Shown piece by piece: positions 33,911-40,007 of a DNA stretch of 47,877 bases (position 1 is the stretch's first letter; every line of letters starts with the position of its first letter). Location of the stretch: the NCBI GenBank assembly GCA_007695055.1, contig REEM01000135.1:1-47877 (forward strand), read 5' to 3'. Source of the stretch: Spirochaetaceae bacterium (GTDB lineage: Bacteria; Spirochaetota; Spirochaetia; DSM-27196; SLAA01). The notes under the pieces were generated by a model, which was not told the DNA's origin, ran no database searches, and saw nothing but the letters and a program-made list of their open reading frames with translations. The translations under genes were made by a program, and so were the position numbers.

Positions 33911-34817
33911 TTCCGGTGAGAAGTTCCTGTTCATTACCGTGATTGTGTAACAGCAGCAATGCGCTCTCATGCGGTTCGTCCAGCTTCCATGGGCGCGGGT
34001 AACGTTCATAACGCCCACTGGTATACTGGACAATGTATTTCACATAGGGCTCTTCCGGCCCGGCAGCAGCAAAAAAGCCCTTGCCGCGGATTACCTCCGG
34101 CGCTAGCGACTCAAAGAAGGCATCAACTTGATCTCGGTCAAGCGGCGTTTGGGAGCGGTAGAAGGTAGGCGTTAGCGAATGTGCTACCTGCTCGGCTTCA
34201 TAGGCTTCCAGTAACGATTCCAGACGTGATATGTCGTAACTACTGTGCTCAAAAACCACGGCGAGGTTCAAGTCCGGGTCCCAGGTCAGAACCGGTGTTC
34301 GTGGAGCGTAACGCTGAATATCCTCACGGGCAGCATCCGGCAAGACTACATCGACCTTACTGAGAAGAATCACATCTGCACCGGCAATTCCCCTCCGGAG
34401 GAGCGGGTTGCTGGTAGACAAAGCCTCATAACAGGTGACATCAACAACACATACAACTGCGCCGAGCATGACAGCTTCACGAAAGCCACCGGCAGCGAGC
34501 GTTTGTATGATCGGCACCGGATCGCTGTCGCCGGAGGCCTCTACAAATATGTGCTCAAGTTCCGGATCGGCGGCGCACAAGGAGTCTACCGCAGCGACTA
34601 TATCGTCCCGCGCCAAACAGCACATGCATCCAGAGCGCAGCTCACGCACCGCGTCATTGAGGGGTTCAATAATTGAACTTTCAAGCGCAGTCTCACCAAA
34701 CTCGTTCACCACAACTCCGACACGACGGTCCGGAAAACTGTGAATGATGTGATTCAGCAAGGTGCTCTTCCCTGAGCCTAGGCATCCAATTACCAGGGTA
34801 AGCGGAGTGGTACGCAT
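33774..34817 (-). CDS. COG0523 (CobW/ZNG1-like) G3E family GTPase
   Basis: 347-residue P-loop GTPase of the G3E family that handles metal delivery (zinc, cobalt or iron) to target enzymes. Walker A GCLGSGKST lies at residues 11-19, and the hallmark metal motif CMCC at 64-67 (GCMCCLARDD). The C-terminal CobW_C domain (YVKYIVQYTSGRYERYPRPW) is followed by an Asp/Ala-rich low-complexity tail (DADADSDAAS, GDADAQ) that overlaps yidD antisense. Metal specificity cannot be told. ATG 34817 is preferred over TTG 34823; it lies 2 bases after the MOSC stop, so the genes are coupled. Confidence 0.88.
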   Translation of the reverse strand: MRTTPLTLVIGCLGSGKSTLLNHIIHSFPDRRVGVVVNEFGETALESSIIEPLNDAVRELRSGCMCCLARDDIVAAVDSLCAADPELEHIFVEASGDSDPVPIIQTLAAGGFREAVMLGAVVCVVDVTCYEALSTSNPLLRRGIAGADVILLSKVDVVLPDAAREDIQRYAPRTPVLTWDPDLNLAVVFEHSSYDISRLESLLEAYEAEQVAHSLTPTFYRSQTPLDRDQVDAFFESLAPEVIRGKGFFAAAGPEEPYVKYIVQYTSGRYERYPRPWKLDEPHESALLLLHNHGNEQELLTGITGCHPSDADADSDAASHAPGDADAQIRTPLKPGGSDTPASYTPS

Positions 34818-34819
34818 GA

Positions 34820-35587
34820 TCAATCCTGAACCTTCGTGGCAAAGGGTCCGTAGAGTCGTCCCTTCCAGTCCTCTACGGTGCCGGTCTCAAGGCGTTTGGC
34901 TGCGAGCGCTCTCCACCCGGCGCCAAGTTCGGGAAGTGAGATAAGGCTGCTGAGAAACTCCGGATCAGGCGGGGTTTCGTAAACCCCACGAATAATGCGT
35001 TCAAGCGGCCAGTCCGGATGGGGCCGGGAGATCAGCTCAAGTGTTGCACCTGCGGCTACAACCCCGGCTGTGATAACCCTGTAGTACCAGCCGGTTGCGG
35101 CCTCTTGTTGAATAAGTAGAGGTAATTCTCGTACGCCTGCATTGTGGCCGAGTTTCCAGCAGGGTTGCCGTGGTTCGCTGAGTTCCAAGACCACCTCGTT
35201 CCGATTCTCTGCGCCGGAGCCCTTGGTGGTGTCCGCGACGATCTGGCCGGGCAGATGAACACGAAAGCGGTCTCCAATACATACTGTGCCCTCGGTCATG
35301 CCCATGGTGGAGAGGTTCTCTCCCAAGCCACCTGGTGTAAGGCGAAAGCTCGGATGGCGGTTACGCCACAACTGGTAATGCTCGGCTGGGTAGTGCAGAA
35401 GAGCCTTGTCTGGGCCCCCGTGACCATGTTCGGCTTGTTCATCGCCCCTCAGGCCGGTGCTCTCCAGGGCAACTGCGCCCGATACAGGGGTCTTCTGAAT
35501 TGCACTCAGTTCACCGGCTGGTCCAAATGGGACTCGGCGTCCGAGTAGAACTGCCTCGAGTCTGGTAGGTGCTGGAGTCGCTGTCAT
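34820..35587 (-). CDS. MOSC domain protein (YiiM-like)
   Basis: 255-residue protein with a MOSC domain (ALESTGLRGDEQAEHGHGGPDKALLHY is characteristic of the YiiM/MOSC group; I note the HGGPDKAL motif). MOSC proteins bind molybdenum-sulfur cofactors and may transfer sulfur or detoxify N-hydroxylated compounds. The conserved cysteine is visible in PRQPCWKLG. It is upstream of, and overlapping, the COG0523 gene. The ATG has no Shine-Dalgarno; TTGTCC, 17 bases, TAACAT ends 6 bases before it, back-to-back with the lnt promoter. Confidence 0.85.
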   Translation of the reverse strand: MTATPAPTRLEAVLLGRRVPFGPAGELSAIQKTPVSGAVALESTGLRGDEQAEHGHGGPDKALLHYPAEHYQLWRNRHPSFRLTPGGLGENLSTMGMTEGTVCIGDRFRVHLPGQIVADTTKGSGAENRNEVVLELSEPRQPCWKLGHNAGVRELPLLIQQEAATGWYYRVITAGVVAAGATLELISRPHPDWPLERIIRGVYETPPDPEFLSSLISLPELGAGWRALAAKRLETGTVEDWKGRLYGPFATKVQD

Positions 35588-35622
35588 GTATCGATGTTAC
35601 TTTCCCTGTGCAAAAAGGACAA
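35588..35622 (-). promoter_or_regulatory. MOSC gene promoter, leaderless type
   Basis: TTGTCC (35622-35617), 17 bases, TAACAT (35599-35594), 6 bases to ATG 35587. Confidence 0.65.
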
Positions 35623-35643
35623 GCGAGTCTGGGTGGGAACCTC

Positions 35644-35717
35644 CGTTCAGCCGAACGTGAGGTTTGGGCGAGGAGCTGAGGTGCCGAGGCGACCGCGACC
35701 GCGACGGCGACCGCGAC
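35644..35717. repeat. Inverted repeat and GCGACC hexamer repeat between divergent promoters
   Basis: CGTTC agcc GAACG (35644-35657) is a perfect inverted repeat; then about 4.8 copies of GCGACC (35689-35717). Both lie between the MOSC and lnt promoters. Confidence 0.6.
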
Positions 35718-35729
35718 TACAGTGATCCC

Positions 35730-35764
35730 TTGTCGTCCGGCCCCTTTCATCTTAGTATGCACAA
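35730..35764 (+). promoter_or_regulatory. lnt promoter, leaderless type
   Basis: TTGTCG (35730-35735), 17 bases, TAGTAT (35753-35758), 6 bases to ATG 35765. Confidence 0.65.
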
Positions 35765-37897
35765 ATGCTACGGAACTGGAAAAAGACGCTTGGTACTTGG
35801 ATGCATCGGCCGGTGTTGGTGTGTGGGCTTGGGTATATTGTTGTATCGGCGCTTGTCTTTGGTACAACTGCCATGGGCCCCTTGGCCATTGCAGATCCGG
35901 GGCCGGGTGATGCCCCTTATTACTTGCTGATAGCCTTGCACTTTTTGTACGGGCTCGTGCTCCTCATTTCTGCTCTCTTACCAACCCAAGGGGCCTTTGC
36001 TCGCAGGCGCTTATACAGCCTTGCCTTCATACCAGAAGCCCTGTTCTTCTTTGGTCTGCTCTTGTTCTTGTTTGCTTATGTCTTTGCTCTAAACGCAGAG
36101 ATGGACTATGTCCAACGCTTCATAGAAAGCGGCGGCAATTTGCGTCTGGCTCTTGATACCCGCACCGAACGGGCGCGGGCTGCGGCAAGGTTTTTGCCGC
36201 TCATGCTGGCGAACTTGCCTATTTATTTTTACTTTCGCATTGGCAGACGCCAGCTTGCTGAATCGGTACTGCCAGGCTCATGGGGCTTTGGACTCTTTGC
36301 TTTTGGCTGGGTTGCTGTTGCGGTACTTCTTTCGGTTTTTGCTCAACCTTCGTTTCTGCGGCTCAATGGCATACCCTGGCTTGCCTGGATATCCTTGCTA
36401 CCGCTCCTGCTTGTGTGGCGTTTCGCGCGATTCGGGGTTGCCTGGTTCTACGGAATTGCCTACGGAGTCACCACCACACTCTTGACGAATTACTGGCTCG
36501 GAACTTTTAGTCTTGTTTCGTTGCAGTTCGTGACGGTTGTGTTCCTGGGTTACTACATCCTCTTTTCGCCCATTCTCCTCCTGCTGTATAGGCGTACGCG
36601 CGTATCACGGTACTTGATTATTCCTCTGGCCTGGACTGGTTTTGAACTTATCCGTTCATCAGGTTTTCTGGGATATCCGTGGGCGCTGATTGGACATTCG
36701 CAGTGGAGTCTGGTACCACTGATTCAAATCTCCAGTATTACCGGAGTCTGGGGTGTGACTTTTCTCGTTGTGCTGGTGAACACTGCCCTTGCCGAGCATG
36801 TAGGGAGCCGGCTCATTGGCACGAAAGGGCTTGACCGGTGGCAGGGGCGACCATTGAGGGTTGCAGGTATTGCACTGGCAGCAACACTCCTGTACGGTGT
36901 GGTCAGTCTCACCGTTGAGCATTACTTCGGCCCGCCGACCTACGATACCGCACGCGTGGCGCTCATCCAACAAAACTCCGATCCTCGTAAACACGACTAT
37001 GATCACACACTCAATGCCTTGATTAGGCTTACAGATAAGAGTCTGGAACATGAACCCGACCTCATTGTATGGAGCGAAACTGCTTTTGTGCCGAACATTC
37101 GGCGGTGGAGCCAGGAAGACCCTCAGCGACAGTATTTCGCCCGGCTGGTACAGCGTTTTCTGGACTATCTGGAAGAGACTAGCACCTATCTGGTCACCGG
37201 CAACGACGACTATGAACTGGTATTGGACGAAGACGGTAATGAGATAGACCGACTCAACTATAACGCCGCTGTGCTGTTTTCGGACACTGGCGAGCGGAAA
37301 CAAACCTATCACAAGATCCGGCTTGTGCCCTTCACCGAGCATTTCCCCTACAAAGAGACTTTACCCTGGGTTTACAACATGCTTCTTGATTTTGACGTCC
37401 ACTTCTGGGAGCCGGGGAGCGAACGCACCGTTTTTGAGCACCCGAAGTTTGCGTTTGCCACACCGATCTGCTTTGAAGATGTCTTTTCAGACGAGGTGCG
37501 CCACTTTGTGCTGAATGGAGCAGAAGTGATTGTTAATCTCACGAACGACTATTGGTCGCTGAATGAGCTACAGGCTAAGCAACACTTTGCTGGCGGCATG
37601 TTTCGTGCGGTGGAAAACCGACGTCCGGTTGTGCGCGGCACCGCAAGTGGACTCACCTCTGTCATAGATGAGTTTGGCCGCCTTGAAGCTCGGCTCGACT
37701 ACTACGTGGAAGACTATCTGGTACATGATGTTCAGCTGCGGAGTCGAGGCTTGACGGTGTACACCCGTTTTGGCGACTGGTTTCCTGTCTTGTGTTTGCT
37801 TGCAGCGCCTCTTCTATGGTTTGTGTCACGTTTCTATGACCGTCGAAGTCAGCGTGTACGAGTAGGCCGCTTCTACCGTCGATTCGACGCCGGATAA
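35765..37897 (+). CDS. lnt: Apolipoprotein N-acyltransferase
   Basis: Third enzyme of lipoprotein maturation, adding an N-terminal acyl chain to the diacylglyceryl-cysteine at the inner membrane. 710 residues, well above the ~510 of E. coli, mainly because of a longer N-terminal membrane region. Multiple hydrophobic segments fill the first ~380 residues; the nitrilase domain then shows Glu438 (IVWSETAF), Lys517 (HKIRLVPFTEHFPY) and Cys569 (PICFEDVF). A TTGTCG-17-TAGTAT promoter ends 6 bases before ATG. It overlaps the convergent OmpA-like gene by 25 bases. Its presence with lgt places two lipoprotein-maturation genes within 4 kb. Confidence 0.93.
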   Translation: MLRNWKKTLGTWMHRPVLVCGLGYIVVSALVFGTTAMGPLAIADPGPGDAPYYLLIALHFLYGLVLLISALLPTQGAFARRRLYSLAFIPEALFFFGLLLFLFAYVFALNAEMDYVQRFIESGGNLRLALDTRTERARAAARFLPLMLANLPIYFYFRIGRRQLAESVLPGSWGFGLFAFGWVAVAVLLSVFAQPSFLRLNGIPWLAWISLLPLLLVWRFARFGVAWFYGIAYGVTTTLLTNYWLGTFSLVSLQFVTVVFLGYYILFSPILLLLYRRTRVSRYLIIPLAWTGFELIRSSGFLGYPWALIGHSQWSLVPLIQISSITGVWGVTFLVVLVNTALAEHVGSRLIGTKGLDRWQGRPLRVAGIALAATLLYGVVSLTVEHYFGPPTYDTARVALIQQNSDPRKHDYDHTLNALIRLTDKSLEHEPDLIVWSETAFVPNIRRWSQEDPQRQYFARLVQRFLDYLEETSTYLVTGNDDYELVLDEDGNEIDRLNYNAAVLFSDTGERKQTYHKIRLVPFTEHFPYKETLPWVYNMLLDFDVHFWEPGSERTVFEHPKFAFATPICFEDVFSDEVRHFVLNGAEVIVNLTNDYWSLNELQAKQHFAGGMFRAVENRRPVVRGTASGLTSVIDEFGRLEARLDYYVEDYLVHDVQLRSRGLTVYTRFGDWFPVLCLLAAPLLWFVSRFYDRRSQRVRVGRFYRRFDAG

Positions 37898-38880
37898 TGT
37901 AACTCCACCTCAACACGGCGATTCTCGTCCTGTAACTCTGGGTTGAGAGTAAGCGGTTGCTCGGCGCCGAATCCACGAACCTGGACATCCGAGCCAAACT
38001 GAACTCCCGCGGTTAATAGCTCAGCTGACACAGCCTCAGCGCGTTGACGCGAGAGTGGCAAACGTCCAGCTGGCGGCCCGGCTAGCGCGGTATGTCCACT
38101 AATCCGACTGTATGTTGCTGGAGTAGTGGGTAGCTGGGCTGCGAAGTTACGAAGTTCCTGTGCAGCGTGCGCGCTTATTTGGGCACTGTCGGGACGGAAA
38201 TACACAATTAACTCATACTCGCGTGGCTCAGGAGCTTCGGGTTCAGGACTCTCGGGGGTTAGGGTTGTCGGAGCCTCGGCGGCGGCCGGTGGAGCTGGTG
38301 GAGTCGCTGGTTGAGCTGGTTGAGCTGGTTGAGCTGGTTGCTCCACCGGTGGAGCGGCGGCCGGTGGTGGTGTCTCGGGTTCAGGAGGTGCTGCGGGTTG
38401 AGTCGACCTGGTGCGAGGGGTCTCCGTGGTGGCGGCCGGGGCCTCACGTGCTGCTGTCCGGCTGCGTGCCTCTGCCTCAGGTGAGGGGCTTGGCCACATG
38501 AGCCACAAAGCGCCCAGTAGAAGTAGCAGAATAAGCGGCACCGCCGCCACCAAGGGTGAGAGGCCGGGGAGTCGGACATCGCGCTCGGCGTACAGGCGCC
38601 CCTCGTGAAAGAGCTTAAGCTGCGCCCGTCGCTTACCGGTCCAACTGCCATCCAATCTTAGGTCGGGAAAATCGCGCGATGCCCCCCGCGGAGGAATGAA
38701 CTCGAAGTCCGTAATGGGACTGCGTTTCCCTTGGCGTTCATGAAAGACGCTGATAACTGCACGCTGCTGATGAGGGTGAATGGTGGTCAGTCTCACTGAG
38801 CCGTCTGCCCTGTTTTGGTTGTCTAGCAGGGTTTTGTAGCGAGTATGCTCAATCTCTACCGTGAGAAGGTTGTGGGACAT
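37873..38880 (-). CDS. Inner-membrane protein with Pro-rich linker and OmpA-like C-terminal domain
   Basis: 335 residues in three parts: an unassigned basic N-domain (1-105), one membrane segment (about 107-129, PLVAAVPLILLLLLGALWLMW), an Ala/Pro/Glu-rich periplasmic linker (130-220, containing QPA repeats), and an OmpA/MotB-like domain (222-335). The layout resembles MotB-like inner-membrane proteins, with the N-domain cytoplasmic. The peptidoglycan-binding GHTD motif reads GHTA (Ala265), while the partner Arg (LSRQRAEAV, Arg280) is kept, so peptidoglycan binding may be weak or altered. A strong leaderless-type promoter (TTGCAA, 17, CATACT, 6 bases to ATG) precedes it. It lies between lgt and lnt, but on its own promoter. 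Confidence 0.82.
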   Translation of the reverse strand: MSHNLLTVEIEHTRYKTLLDNQNRADGSVRLTTIHPHQQRAVISVFHERQGKRSPITDFEFIPPRGASRDFPDLRLDGSWTGKRRAQLKLFHEGRLYAERDVRLPGLSPLVAAVPLILLLLLGALWLMWPSPSPEAEARSRTAAREAPAATTETPRTRSTQPAAPPEPETPPPAAAPPVEQPAQPAQPAQPATPPAPPAAAEAPTTLTPESPEPEAPEPREYELIVYFRPDSAQISAHAAQELRNFAAQLPTTPATYSRISGHTALAGPPAGRLPLSRQRAEAVSAELLTAGVQFGSDVQVRGFGAEQPLTLNPELQDENRRVEVELHYPASNRR

Positions 38881-38915
38881 ACTCTAAGTATGTCTCGAAC
38901 CTAGTAATCTTGCAA
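38881..38915 (-). promoter_or_regulatory. OmpA-like gene promoter, leaderless type
   Basis: TTGCAA (38915-38910), 17 bases, CATACT (38892-38887), 6 bases to ATG 38880. Confidence 0.65.
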
Positions 38916-38960
38916 GCTTGGAGATAGCGCGCCGGTGCCTGTTCTATGGGGTGCGACAGA

Positions 38961-40007
38961 TCACTTCTTTCGTCCCGCCTTCTTCCGCAGGGCCCGCCGC
39001 TTGTTGGACTCAAGGCTAGCGCCACCCCGTTTTTCGTTACCGGAGCTAAAGGTCTCTACCTTAGGCTCACGGTCCTTGATGTAGGCAAATGCTGCAAGCG
39101 CAACGGCTCCTCCCAGGATCATGAGAGCGCTTAACACCTGCCCCATGGTGAAGTTGAGCGGGCTGACAAAGAGTTGCGGTGGGTTTGGGCGCGAGGAAAG
39201 CCGGATGATAAAGCCGAGTCCTGGGTCTGGTTCGCGGAAGTACTCTGCAATAAAGCGGAATAAGCCGTAACCGATCATGTACATCGATATCATGAATCCA
39301 CGGAAAGGACTGCGTTTGCGAATGACGAACCACAGCAGAAGCCACAGCAGCACACCCTCAAGCCCAGCCTGATACAGCTGTGACGGATGTCGGGGTAGGT
39401 TCACCATTGCACCCGGGTCAAAAGCTATTCCTAGCTCTTCGGCGTAGTTTGCAACCCAGGGCTCAGCAGTGCTGAGTCGGCGAGCCTGTGGGAAAATTAT
39501 ACCCCATGACGCGGTCGTAACACGTCCATACAGCTCACCGTTGATGAAGTTGCCCAGTCGTCCAAAGGTAAAGCCAGCCGGAACAGCCGCAACAATCATG
39601 TCGCCCCAGGTGAGGACATCTAGCTTGCGCACACGACAATAGATTACTGCTCCAATCACGCCACCGAGCATTCCGCCGTGGTAACTCATGCCTTGTAGGC
39701 CGGTGAAGTTCATGTTCTCGTCAAAGGGCCAGAAAATGAGCCAAGGGGCGGCTCGGAACCGGCCGCTGGTATCGTAGATGAGTGCGGCAAATACCCGTGC
39801 ACCCACCAACAACGCAATGATTCCCCAGAAGAACAGGTTCGCAACTTCTTCATTGTCGACCTGGAGTTTTCGTTCTTTTACTTGACGCTGCACCAAATAG
39901 TATCCAACCGCGAAGGCGACGAGGTACATCATGCCGTACCAGCGGAAAGGAAGACCGGGAATAATCTCAGGGGAGAGCCATGCAGGATAGTTCACATATA
40001 AAGGCAT
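38961..40007 (-). CDS. lgt: Prolipoprotein diacylglyceryl transferase
   Basis: First step of lipoprotein maturation: transfers diacylglycerol from phosphatidylglycerol to the lipobox cysteine at the inner membrane. 348 residues with about seven membrane segments, the diagnostic FGRLGNFINGELYGRV signature and PRHPSQLYQAGLEG. The C-terminus has an extra basic tail (Lys/Arg-rich, ending in KKKAGRKK). ATG directly follows the fapA stop (TAAATG) with AAAGGA upstream, so it is translated from the flagellar operon transcript. Confidence 0.94.
   Translation of the reverse strand: MPLYVNYPAWLSPEIIPGLPFRWYGMMYLVAFAVGYYLVQRQVKERKLQVDNEEVANLFFWGIIALLVGARVFAALIYDTSGRFRAAPWLIFWPFDENMNFTGLQGMSYHGGMLGGVIGAVIYCRVRKLDVLTWGDMIVAAVPAGFTFGRLGNFINGELYGRVTTASWGIIFPQARRLSTAEPWVANYAEELGIAFDPGAMVNLPRHPSQLYQAGLEGVLLWLLLWFVIRKRSPFRGFMISMYMIGYGLFRFIAEYFREPDPGLGFIIRLSSRPNPPQLFVSPLNFTMGQVLSALMILGGAVALAAFAYIKDREPKVETFSSGNEKRGGASLESNKRRALRKKAGRKK

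Noticed and set aside
35511-35867. 118-codon minus-strand frame across the MOSC-lnt spacer with VAVAVAVA
   Set aside because: Its repeat comes from the GCGACC hexamer; it covers both promoters and the lnt start, so it is a shadow.
38310-38345. TTGAGCTGG repeats considered as a CRISPR-like array
   Set aside because: Contiguous 9-base units without spacers, in frame as QPA in a coding linker.
38160-38501. Plus-strand frame opposite the OmpA-like linker
   Set aside because: Its Val/Glu repeats mirror the Pro/Ala linker repeats on the real strand.
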